Source: Tieghemostelium lacteum
Taxonomy: Eukaryota > Evosea > Eumycetozoa > Dictyosteliales > Raperosteliaceae
Direction of reading: 5' to 3'
Length of the DNA: 64,000 nucleotides
Assembly (NCBI GenBank): GCA_001606155.1
Contig: LODT01000004.1
Span: forward strand, 1,178,001 to 1,242,000
Below are positions 53,592 to 64,000 of the stretch, one piece after another. How positions within the stretch are numbered: the first letter of the stretch is position 1; each line of letters starts with the position of its first letter. Both the position numbers and the translations under genes were made by a program. Under the pieces are notes generated by a model, which ran no database searches, was not told where the DNA came from, and worked only from the letters and a program-made list of their open reading frames with translations.

Positions 53592-56250
53592 TTAGTTATC
53601 ATCTTCTTCTAAATCTTCAACATTATTAGTATCGGTTTTTTTGAATCTGGATTGAAGACTATTGTATAGACCATCGGCAACTACAGTGAAATCCTTGATT
53701 GGTTGACCTTCAAAAGACTCAGATTTACGATTTTTAATGGAACCTCCACTACTACCATTTAATAGTACAGGAGATGATGCAATGTTATAGAGACTGGGTA
53801 GTGCTTCAATTGAGGCTGCATCTTTAACAGTTCCATTGATGATACCTTGACGCAATTGTTCGTACTTTTCACGATAGTCCTCGGTTTGAGACTTTAGTTG
53901 AGTCTCTTGTTTCTTGAATGAGGCCTCTTGGTTCTTAAGGGCCACTTCTTGGATCTTTTGGTTTTGTTCGAGTTCTGCAATTCTCTTGTTGAGACGAGTT
54001 TGAGTGGCATGAGAACGTTGTTTCTCTTGCTCTAGTTCGTTCTTGCTCTTGAGTTCCTCGGCTCCTGATTTCTTGACTTTCTCCAATTCCTTGTCTTTAA
54101 TGTCTTTGAACATCTTGGCATCACCAGAGAGGGTGGTAAGACGTCTTTCCAAGTCTGCGATGGTTTCTCTGGACCATTCCAAGTCCTTTTGCACATCTTG
54201 GATCTCGTCGACTTTGATTTGGACCTGTTGACGAAGGACATCTCTTTCACGCTCCAAATCACCAAATTGTCTCTCGACCCTCTTGACAGAGGTTTGAGCC
54301 TCCAAGGCTTTCTTCTCAGCCTTCTCTGCAATTACAATAGCCTCTTGTTTCTCTAATGTTGCTTTCTGGACATTCAAATTCATAATCTCTTTATCTCTCT
54401 TGAGGTTAGATATATCATCTTGCAACTGAGTAACAAGCACAGCTTGGTTGGCAACCAAAGTCTTACTAGCATTCTCAGTAGTTGCCATAGTAGTGGAAAG
54501 TTGCTCAACGGTAAGTTTACACTCCTCTTTGATTGCAATCTTCTCTTTCTCTAAAGTTGCAATCATCTGGTGGAGGTTAGTCTCAGTGGTGGCAGAGGAC
54601 ATCTTAAGTGACGACATTTTCTCTTGTAATGTGTAAAACTCAGCTTGTGAGTCTTGTAACTGAGATTGGAGCTCGTCTTTCTCAGCCTTCATCAAAGACA
54701 ATGCATTAGTCTGGTCATCATGAGCCAATCTGAGTTGAGAGAGACTTTGAGTGACTTGGTCCAACTGAGCCTTCATTTGCTTCAACTGTTGAGACTGGGA
54801 GTCATTTTCCGAGTTTGCATCCATTATACGTTTCTCGTAGATTTCATTTTGTTTAAAGGTCTGGTCACGTTCCTCTTCGAGTGTCTTTTGTAGTTTCTCC
54901 AATTCCTCACGAAGTCTTTCAATTTCCTTAATGTGAGTTGCATTCACTTCGTTTCCACCTTCAATCTCCTGTTGTAGACGAGTGATCTCACACTGATATT
55001 CTGTACATTTTTCCTCGAGTTCATTGATAATACCTCTGGCAGTGAAAGGGTCCAATTGACCTGGAGACACCTGAGTCCAACCATGCATTGGAATGACAGT
55101 ATGTCTATGTACAAATGGTGGAATAAGGTCATTAAAGACAATCTTCAAATCCCATTTTCTAAACTTGTAACCCAAACCATAATGTTTGAATTGTGCACCT
55201 CCAAACAGAACAAATTCAACCAATGGATTGTCATCCATAGTCATTGCAGAGAATCTCTCTGGTTGTTCTACTCTATACTTTTTACAGATATTACTAATTG
55301 CCTGCTTAATAGTGATTGTAGAGTCAACCTTCACATTATGTCTCTTTAAGCCATTGAATTGTTCCAATGGTGGTAATTCAAATACAACAATAAACTCTTT
55401 TTCCAATGACTCAATATTGGTAGCTAAAAACAAATAATCATCATTACTATTAATAAATCATTTGAAATTAAATGTACTTATATTAGAATATATACATACA
55501 TCTCATTGGTGATTTTGATAAAATTTCTTCTTTGCTATACAATCTTAATTCCCACGATTCAAATAGTGTTCCAAGACCATAGGATGCTAAAGTTTCATTT
55601 TCATTCATTATGAAACCTTGTAGAGACCCAATCCAGAATCTCTTTGGATCTGGGATGCTTTGTTTCTTACATATTAAATTTATAGTTTGAGCAATGGTGA
55701 ATTTCTTGTTGATTTTATATGATTTCTTTTTGATATCATTGAACTCTGGCATTGATGGTAAATGGAATGTTATAATATTTGGTGGTGATTCAGCTGAATA
55801 ATTTTAGATTAAATTTCATGTTAGTTTTTAGTTTTACAAATCCAACTTGATTGAAATTGAGTCATAACTTACTTCTATTTAATTGTTCTTTAAATTGATA
55901 GATGATTGAAAACAATATAGGATCACCTTCCCAGATATCTTTTTCTGTCAATTTATGTTCTGCCAATAATCTGTAGAGTGATGGTATCTTTTGTTTATTA
56001 GCCTAATTCAATTTCAAAAAAAAAGGGGTAAAAAACCATGGTGGTGTGTTAGATCATGATGTTGATGACACATTTCTAATCAAAAATCAAATGAGAATAT
56101 ACATACAGCAATTTGATCTAATTGTTCAGTACTGGCACCAGAAGGTACAGTTCCAATTTTAATCTGTTTACCATTATTTAGATCTGGAGTGGAAGGGACA
56201 ACTGGGTTGGCACTGCCATCTTTTTTTTTGTCTTTACCAAAACCAAACAT
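53592..56250 (-). CDS. Coiled-coil protein with two N-terminal ubiquitin-like (FERM F0/RA-type) modules
   Basis: Four exons, 56107-56250, 55873-56002, 55500-55793 and 53592-55423, with introns of 104, 79 and 76 bp, giving 799 residues. After a charged start (MFGFGKDKKKDG) and a helical segment (IPSLYRLLAEHKLTEKDIW) come two similar beta-grasp modules. The first runs from IITFHLPSMPEF to SYGLGTLFESWELRLYS, the second from FIVVFELPPLEQF to YGLGYKFRKWDLKIVF, each with a central I-CKK helix (INLICKKQ, ISNICKKY). The second half (about 330-740) is one long heptad-rich coiled coil, followed by a Ser-rich segment and an acidic tail (EDLEEDDN). It is probably a dimeric cytoskeletal or membrane-linked adaptor that binds a small GTPase or lipid through the beta-grasp pair; this is inference. 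The exact family was not recognised. Confidence 0.8.
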
Positions 56251-56944
56251 TTTCTTAAACAGATTGGGATTACTTTTTTTTTTAGATTCCAGTTATAAAT
56301 AAATAAATATAGGTATAATAAATAAGGTGGGGATTGCTAAATGGTGAGAGGAGGTGGTGATGGATGCTGTAGGTGGTCTATTGCAATACTGATAATGATG
56401 GTATTAAATCTAACAATGCAACAAAAAAATAAAAATTTTTTTTATTCTTTTTTCTAATATCTTTTTATAAACAACAATAGGACTTGAAATATATATCTAA
56501 TGAAATAGGGTTATTTCAGGCTTTTGTGTGTTTTTCCTGTTTCCAACACTGTGGTGTTACAAAAATAAAAATACTTTTGTAATTTTTTTTTTTTTTTTTA
56601 TAACTGAAATAAATGACCTAACTTTTATTTGAAAATTTTTTAAAATATCTTAAAAATTATTGAAATAAATAATAATACCAATAACAATCTTGATCTTTTA
56701 GAATAAATGAATACCGATATTTATATAATGTCATTTATTTCTTTTCCGCAAAAAGGCACCAAAAGGAAATTTACAAAAAGCCATCAAATATGATAATCCC
56801 TCCCCGATATCGGAAGTAATATTATTATTTACCTTCAGGTTATTTTTTGTCATAAGATTGAAACTGCTCTAGAATCTATTTTTATCAAAAGAGAAAAAAA
56901 AAAATTGGTATTAGTTTTATTGATTGCAATGATCCACTAACGAA
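56251..56944. promoter_or_regulatory. Upstream region of the coiled-coil gene
   Basis: About 690 bp, with long T runs (56580-56600) and GA/GT-rich stretches at about 56320-56380. A perfect 10-bp palindrome CCGATATCGG (56804-56813) sits next to an AAAAGGCACCAAAAGG stretch (about 56751-56766). No RNA gene was recognised. The USP gene ends at the right side. Confidence 0.4.
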
Positions 56945-59900
56945 TTAGAGTTTGGAAGTTAAAGACATTACATTATTTGTATTTTTACGAGTGTTATTGT
57001 ACTTGGAAAGAATAGTTTGATTTTCTCTCTCAATTTGAGTTGATATCCAAGGTGTAACTTCATTAGCATTATTATTATTATTGCTATTGTTATCACTAGT
57101 TGATTTTTTACTATAAAATAAAATGTAAGGTACATCAGTGTGGAATCTCTTGGAGATGTTTACAAATGATTTCTGATCTGCTATTGAGACACTAGAGTCA
57201 TTAAACATACACCAATCACTGCTATTACTAATATTATCACTACTCTTGGAATAATTGTAATAGTGTCCATGGTTAACTGATCTACCACTATGCATTATAA
57301 CTGAATATAATGAATAGAGTTCCTCTATTGATTTGGGTTTGGTATTTGGTTTAGGTTCTTGTTGATTTTCTTCTAGAGTTGGTGGAATAACTGACTTTAA
57401 TGTGATTTCAAAAGGGTAGTCTACAGGATTCAATATCTTGGAGACTGATTTTAATTGTCGACTAAAATAAAATCTTTTGATTACTAATATCAAATGTTGA
57501 GGTGACTGTATAATAGATATAGATTTATCAGCATCTTGTAGTGATTTACAATGATCACAGAAATACTTATTGTCACCCTCCAATGCTTCATCACTGAGGA
57601 AATCTTTAATCATTTGTTCAAGTTCCACAATTTGGCCATCTGTTTGGAGATTGCTACCAAATGATAACGGTAACTCTAGAAAATCTTCAATTTTAGTACT
57701 GTTGGTTTTACATTGTCTACATATGATGCTTGTTGAGATCTTTCCACCAAACATCTTGGTGACTATAGATTGAACTTTACTGTTTTTCAATTTCAAGTCC
57801 TCTTGTAGTTTATCTCGTTTTTCTTTAGTATTATCAAAAGTAGGACTTGACAATTGCTTATTTAAAACCAATTGATTTTCATTTCGTTCCAGTTGTTTGA
57901 GTATCTCGTCTAGATTGTCAAGTAGTGATTTCCCGAACTCAAATGAATCTTGTTGTTGACCAGATCTATACTCAATATCAAGTGTTCTTTGAAATAGGCC
58001 TGGCGAACATGCTTGCTTTACTGATAGTCTTAGACTACCAAAAACCAATTGTAACTGTTTGAGAAACTGGGGACGTTTCAGTAGATCTTGTTGATACAAC
58101 TCCAAGAACTCCTCTTGAGAGAGATCAGAATATTCACTATAAAATGACAGTAGTTTCGAATCCAAGTTATTCAAAAGGTACTGTCTGAATGGTATAGTCA
58201 TATACAATGCTTGTAAGAATGAATTCATATAACAAGTATTTCCAAGATTTACCAAACCACCACGATCTTTTAAAACACGACCTAGAGCCTGATTCTCAAA
58301 AACTACACTATCTAGAGATGTCCATGCATTTGCTAGTAGAATTCTCTTGATTTCAAATTCACTAGGTGGTTGACTGTTAATGGATGTCAGTGAGTCTTGT
58401 AGAGGTAGATACAGTTCAGGGTATCCAGTGTGATGGAACATCAATATCCATGATAACTGACAAAATCTAGATAAAATATCTGCAATAGTACTCTTGAATC
58501 TCTGTGGTTGATGAACATTCTTTAATGCAAAAAGCAATAAATCTCTACCTTCCTTTACTCTATACTGTAGTTGATATACACTAGACTGTATTCTATAAGG
58601 AATGATAATAGATTCATTCTTATATTCAACCTCTGAAACCTGGGATAGTTTTTGATTGTAAGTATGTAAGAACTTTATGACAATTGGGAACAATTTTATA
58701 ATTGAATGGAAGGTATCAGGAGAGTGTTGGTATCCAAGTAACATTCTCTCAAGTATCGCAAATGAACCTGACATTAACTCCAACTGAAACATCTGTTTAA
58801 TAACCTTCTCAGCACAATTGACCACTAGTGCACTTAGTAATGTAACTCTCTTCTTTTCGATAAGTGCATTGAAGGAGTCTAGGATCCATTTTGCAATAGT
58901 ATCCTCTAAAGGCCATTGAGTAAAATGTATAATCACTTTAAACAATGTGGAATCAGGTACTTGTTCATTGTAGATATTGGATAAGAACCTAGGTATCAGT
59001 TCCACAGGTGCACTATTAAACATATTAGATAGAGATTGTAGTGGATCTTGATGACTGTTATTTACAATCATCTGACTATCCATACTATCATCATTCTGCT
59101 GTTGATGTTCAATAAGCATTTGAAAAGTCATTCTTAAACTCTGTTCAATAGATGACAGCTGTAATTGACTATTTTGATTCCATATCAGTAATATAAAACC
59201 TACAAAAGAACCAACAATTGCATTATACTCTGTTTCAACCTGACAACTATATATACTAATCTTTGATAGAAATCTTATATAGATATTCACTAATGGTGTT
59301 AAAATGACTTTAAAAACTTGATAGAACTTCACATTACTCCTAATCAACAATATTAATATATCCGATTGTATTTTCTATATATTCAATGTTAGAAAATGGT
59401 ATTTTTTGATATTTAATCTCTCTCTCAATCTACATACTAATATATCAATATTTAAACTGTTATGATATTTTGTTATAATTGACTTTATAGATTGAAATGA
59501 AAATGTTAAATCACTGGAATCTAACTGAGTAGTTGATTGATACAATTTACATTGTAATACTATATAATATATCTCTAAAAATGCTATAATATCATTATCT
59601 AACAGTGGTACTAATAGATTCTGTGTAGTATCTAAATTTGAGAAATAATTGGATAGGATAATATTGAATTCTGTGTCATTATGATACCTTTCAAATAAAC
59701 ATTTTAAAATAAATGATAGAAACCAATACGATTCTTTATCTTTCTATTATATTCACATTGATGTTGTTAGTTTCAAATAATATTAATTTTCTATGTGATT
59801 AAAACAAACATTTAATGTTCTTTCTTCAAAATAATATAAATATTCATATAAAAAATCGTATATATTATTAATTTCACCTAAGCTACTTTTAATTCTATCT

Positions 59901-59950
59901 TTCTTGTTTACACTCTCAAGTTCATTGAAAATTGATTTTAATTGGTTCAT
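56945..59950 (-). CDS. Ubiquitin-specific protease, USP35/USP38-like
   Basis: Three exons, 59810-59950, 59438-59743 and 56945-59374, with introns of 66 and 63 bp, all phase 0, giving 958 residues. The first 500 residues are helical, armadillo-like. The USP domain starts with GLVNLGNTCYMNSFLQALY (catalytic Cys near residue 530), continues with SGQQQDSFEF, a zinc ribbon (CRQCKTNS and CDHCKS), and the His box SGRSVNHGHYYNY, then WCMFNDSSVS near the end. All catalytic elements are present, so an active deubiquitinase is expected. The helical N-terminal half plus C-terminal USP resembles human USP35/USP38. Exons 1 and 2 were found by phase and frame. Confidence 0.85.
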
Positions 59951-60302
59951 CAAAACTTATAAATTTAAAAAAAAAAAAAAAATTAATTAAAGATCCATAA
60001 TAGACAGATAAAGAAATATTTATGTTCAATTTAATAATAATATTTCTCAACTTTAATATTTTATAGGTTTCTAAGATAAGATTTCTCCAAATTTTATTCT
60101 TAAAAAAATATCTAAAATTTTTAATCATTTATCGAGAGGAGCTTAAAAATTTTTCCTCTTTTATCTTTTTTATTTCCCCACACCACACATAACCCAATTA
60201 ATTTATTTCAATCTATTTGATGCATTCTTTCTCTTTTATAACAAGTTTAATCATTTTTTGTACATACTAAATAGGAATAAAGAAGAAAGAATAGAAAAAT
60301 AG
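59951..60302. promoter_or_regulatory. Divergent promoter region (USP / TBC)
   Basis: 352 bp between two start codons on opposite strands. It has an A run at about 59969-59981 and a CT/CA-rich stretch (TATTTCCCCACACCACACATAACCC) at about 60171-60196 that could be a CA-rich regulatory element. Nothing else was seen. Confidence 0.4.
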
Positions 60303-61753
60303 ATGATGGATACACTAGTACAACCAACACAATTAAATATATCAACTCCTAGTGATAATAGTTCAAATATAAGTAATAGTAGTAGTAGTATCAGTAGCAA
60401 TATAAGTAACACTAGTGAAAAACCTATAATAAACAATAATAACAATAGTAGTAGTAATAATAATATACAGATTAGTAATATAAGTAGGTTTAAAAAGTTA
60501 TTTTCAGAATTTACTTTAACTTTAAAAAAGTCAATAACTGATGATGACGATGAAGATAATGATAATCAAAAGAATAATAATAATAGAGAGGAAATAGTTT
60601 CTGATTCAAAAGATATCTTTAAAGAGAATCACCCAAATGTACATAAAAAGAACCATATAAATAATAATCATAACTATATAATTGTGAATACACAAGGTAA
60701 TTCGACACCTAGTTTTAAATCAAAAGCACCTGATATAAGGGAACATGTCAATGGTGTACCTAAACTCACACTAATAAAGAAAAAAGAGTACCAATGGTTA
60801 GAACAATTACATATTATTGGTACATCAGTAGATTGTAATTATCCACAATATAACAATAATAATAATAATATTGAAATCAGTAAACTGGTTAAATTAGGTA
60901 TACCAAAACGTATTAGAGGATATATATGGAGATTGTCAAGTGGTTCTATAGAATTAGAGAAAAAGAATCTAGGAGTCTATCAACATTTCCTCAGTAAGAA
61001 TTCTGAAGAGTATGAATATAAAATCTCAAAAGACATCTCTAGAACTTTTCCAAATGTACCATATTTCTGTAAAGAGGAGGGACAATCTTCACTCTTTAAT
61101 ATTCTCAAAGCTTACTCTATAATGGATCCAGAGATTGGGTACACACAGGGTATGTCCTTTATAGCTGCTGTTCTATTGTCTGAGATGGACGAACTCGAAT
61201 CCTTTTGGGTATTCACATGTATCATGAAAAACTATAAATTAGCATCACTCTACTCTAATGATCTAGGTCTTCTCAGACAATACCTCTATGTAATTGATAG
61301 ATTGATTGAAACAACAATGCCAAAATTATTTTCTCACCTTGTAGGTACACACACATTTTTTCCCTCATAGATTCATTGATTACTAATATCTATCTATTAT
61401 TATAAATATAGAAAGAGATTGGTATTACTCCAGTTTTATTTGCTTCAGAATGGATATCGACATTGTTTACCTACAATTTTGATATAAAGATTAGTAAAAG
61501 ACTATTAGATGTATTTTTTATAGAAGGTAGATTTTATTTGCACCGTCTCAGCTTATCCATTCTCAAGTGCTATGAAAAACATCTGATGACATTAGAATTT
61601 GAAGATGCTGTTGAATTTTTAAAACGTTTAGGTTATCAAATTGATCCTAATGCTTTATTAAAAGTTGCAGATTCATTCGCCATACCAGTACAGTTAATTG
61701 AAAGTTTTGAAGCTGAATTTGTTCACCCAAATGCTCCATCAGACTACTTTTAA
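60303..61753 (+). CDS. TBC-domain Rab GTPase-activating protein
   Basis: Two exons, 60303-61340 and 61412-61753, with a 71-bp GTAGGT...TATAG intron in phase 0, giving 459 residues. The first 190 residues are Asn/Ser-rich with an acidic patch. The TBC domain spans about 200-440: GIPKRIRGYIWRLSSG, ISKDISRTFPNVPYF (the arginine-finger motif I-x-x-D-x-x-R), GYTQGMSFIAA (the glutamine-finger motif Y-x-Q-G), then ITPVLFASEWISTLFTYNF and FFIEGRFYLHRLSL. Both fingers are intact, so GTP hydrolysis on a Rab is expected. The Rab partner cannot be told from sequence. The second of two adjacent initial ATGs is an equally possible start. Confidence 0.9.
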
Positions 61754-62311
61754 ATTAAAATATATATATATTTTTACAATAGATATTTAAATAATAAATT
61801 ATAATAATTAAGATGGTACCCCATCTTATTTCTGTACCCCCTCCTTATTAACCACAACAATTTCTAAATTTATTCATTATCATCAATTTATTTGGATACG
61901 AGACTTCTCAAAAAAAGTCTATGAATTGAACTTTATACAATACCAAATGAAAATTCTTTTGTTACTGTTGAGTAGTGAATTTAGGAATGGTAGTACTTAA
62001 CCTGAACTATCTATAGAACTAGTTTAAATTATAAATTAATAGACTATTTATAAGTTCTGGAATATCGATATCAAGTCATTAGATATATGTAAATTTTTGA
62101 AAGTATACTTATAAATGTTTAAATATTTAGATATATAATCTTATATCATAAATAAAATATAAGAAAAAAAAAAATTGTAAAATAATGTTTGATAATTAAA
62201 AATTAGTTTTCTGAAATTTATCTACTAATATATTGTTTGAATAAACGGTTGAATTGATGAATAAACTGATAAAGGAACTGAAGGTAAATACTGCAACTAT
62301 TGGATCAACTA
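61754..62311. other. Convergent 3' spacer
   Basis: 558 bp, AT-rich, between the TBC gene and the Crinkler/RHS-type gene. A perfect 8-bp inverted repeat, TAAGATGG-TACC-CCATCTTA (61809-61828), lies about 55 bp after the TBC stop and is the only clear structure. Confidence 0.5.
61809..61828. repeat. Perfect inverted repeat after the TBC stop codon
   Basis: TAAGATGG and CCATCTTA flank a TACC spacer, giving an 8-bp stem in an AT-rich background. It would fold in the TBC 3' UTR if the transcript extends that far. Confidence 0.5.
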
Positions 62312-64000
62312 TTAAACAGATAATTCCATAGGAGGAGAATCTATTTTCTTTTTTTTTTTTAATGATAATAGCAAACAAAATTGAGAAACATTTTTATGTT
62401 GATAGTTGTTTTCATAAGAGAAACTGTTATATCTATCCTCTGGGACTACAAAATAAAGGAAGATATGTTGAAATGAACCTTCCTTGATTAATTGATGAAA
62501 ATTATCCCTATGAGTTTCTGACACTGTAATTTGGAAAAAAAGGGAGACATTTTCATTATTGATAAGTGAATCTATTGCATTATAGTTTTTGGATTTTGGA
62601 ATCCAATAAGTTCCTTTGTCAAGGTTTGCAATAGTATCAAAGTATTTTCTGTTCATCTTTTTACTGTAAAAAATTGAAGAAAATAATCTAATATTCCCTG
62701 TTACCTGAAATTTTCTACTAGATGAAGATGTTGGTGTGGATTGAATTTTTGTAGTCATGTTATGGCTAGGAAGAATTACTGTATATTCTTGATTTAGAGA
62801 TAGATTATTGAATTGAAAAGAACCATTTTGAGCTATTTTACTTGTTAATTTGCTATTATTATCGATTATTATTTCTACAACTAAATCTGATTGTTGGGTA
62901 TGAAGAGGTCTAATTTGGAAAGAATTTGTTTCACAAAGCTCAATGTGTGCTAATTGTTCAAATACGTTACCACCAAGGCTTGAATGGCGAAATATGGCCA
63001 CATTCATATTATTTATAACCTCTTGTCTTTGTTCTTCATAGAATTTGGTTGTTATTTTCTGTGCAATATAATTTGATCCAAATTCTATAAATGTTTTTTC
63101 AAAATTTTCATCTAAAGGAATAACATGAAGAATCTTATGTGATAACGATTGGTTGGTAGGACTAGAAACTTCTCCAACAAATTTAAAGACGTGGTCAGGT
63201 TTGCATTCCTTTATAGCTTTATCAAGATCCGTTATAGTATTTTCTCGATATAATCTTCTGGGTATACCTCCCCAAAAAGAATATAGTTTCTCAGCAGTAT
63301 TCTTATCCAATTCTGTTACCTTAATTAAAATATCAATTTCTTCTTTAGACCAAGGCCCCATCCAGAGTTGTTGTGAATATTTAGGTTTTGTCTATTTAAT
63401 TTTAAGTCAAATTTTGTTCACTAAAATATTATCATCTATAAATATATCTTACTTTCATGAATTCTTTGTATTTCTCTGTGTTTGGTGAAGATACCATAAT
63501 CGTATGACATTTATATTCAAGAAAGTCTTTAAAATCTATACTATCAACGAGGTATATTGTTTTATCTCTGGTCATTTGGAGTTTTTCTAATTCCAAACTA
63601 TAATTTATACAATACCCATAATTGGGGAGAGAAGTCATAATATATTTATCTTTATCATGGTGGAACTTAAAGATAATAATAGAATCCTTGTACATTGAAT
63701 GAAAAATAATATCTTTTTTTTCTTCAATAAGAGAGAACAATAAATATATCAAATAATAGCTCTTTCCTATACCTGGATTTCCTGTTACTAACTGATTTGA
63801 TGTTGGATACAAATTCATAAAGTTTTTAACTATTGTTGTAATGGTTTTATAGCATTCTCTAATGATTATAATCTCATCTAGATTAGAACTTTTAGCGAAT
63901 AATAATTCAGACCAGCCCTTTGGAGGTAAAAGTGTTTGATTAATTTCATTTATTTTTGAAGAATTTATAGGGAAATTAATCAGTGTAGCTACTGTGTGGT
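62312..64000 (-). CDS. Crinkler/RHS-type P-loop NTPase plus nuclease-fold effector (5' end outside window)
   Basis: At least two exons in the window, 63453-64000 (open to the edge) and 62312-63391, with a 61-bp GTAAGA...AATAG intron in phase 0, giving 542 residues so far. Exon 1 carries Walker A GNPGIGKSYYLIYLL and Walker B IYLVDSIDF. Exon 2 has MGPWSKEEIDIL, FWGGIPRRLY and SSLGGNVFEQLAHIELCETNSFQIRPL, then YFVVPEDRYNSFSY. This order is the signature of the CR (Crinkler-RHS) class: a P-loop NTPase followed by a domain of the restriction-endonuclease type. Such proteins occur in oomycetes, chytrids, trypanosomes and other eukaryotes as secreted or intracellular effectors in conflict with other organisms. 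The N-terminal header domain lies beyond the right edge, so its type is unknown. The visible part looks whole. Confidence 0.8.

Noticed and set aside
62196-62378. Separate 60-residue minus-strand gene at the end of the Crinkler/RHS-type gene
   Set aside because: It overlaps the real C terminus in another frame and has only chance hydrophobic content.
1-64000. tRNA genes, CRISPR arrays, LTR or other virus-like elements
   Set aside because: Spacers were read for B-box-like words, direct repeats with spacers, and reverse transcriptase, integrase or capsid motifs; none was seen.

Overview
The window is nuclear DNA from a dictyostelid social amoeba. The evidence is AT-rich spacers full of A/T runs, compact genes with zero to three short GT-AG introns (about 50-150 bp), proteins with Asn, Gln, Ser and Thr tracts, and dictyostelid-type families: an RGS-TKL kinase of the rckA type, ComC-like adhesion proteins, and large F-box/LRR-like orphans. 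The coding DNA looks less AT-rich than that of Dictyostelium discoideum, which suggests a species from another dictyostelid group, but the species cannot be named from sequence alone. Exon structures given here were worked out by hand from frame continuity, splice sites and family alignment. All intron phases close without a remainder.

Left third (1-25.8 kb). The window opens inside a divergent eEF2 paralogue on the minus strand. It is followed by an F-box/LRR-like gene and a tandem pair of SAP-domain genes with a ubiquitin/SUMO-like C terminus, only one of which has an intron. A DENN-domain gene (probable Rab GEF) lies head to head with a second F-box/LRR-like gene on the plus strand. Then come a very large spatacsin (SPG11) gene and a bacterial-type polytopic membrane protein.

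Middle (25.8-45.4 kb). Here lie a small Cys-containing orphan, the CCAAT-factor subunit NF-YA, a long spacer with an unexplained G+C-richer island that looks like a minus-strand Pol III-type structured RNA, an RNA ligase fused to a polynucleotide kinase, and two tandem ComC-like cell-surface proteins whose 3' ends are nearly identical. After these come a B-box/Sel1-repeat protein and a head-to-head pair of small conserved genes (C2orf76/UPF0538 and RTF2).

Right third (45.4-64 kb). This holds an orphan low-complexity gene, an rckA-type RGS-kinase, a coiled-coil protein with two N-terminal ubiquitin-like modules, a USP-type deubiquitinase, a TBC-domain RabGAP, and the 3' part of a Crinkler/RHS-type P-loop effector gene running off the right edge.

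There is no operon logic. Functional themes recur: membrane traffic (DENN GEF, spatacsin, TBC RabGAP), ubiquitin and SUMO-like chemistry (F-box proteins, SAP-Ubl pair, USP, C2orf76, RTF2), RNA repair, and aggregation/signalling (rckA, ComC-like pair). No tRNA, rRNA, CRISPR array, LTR element or complete DNA transposon was recognised.
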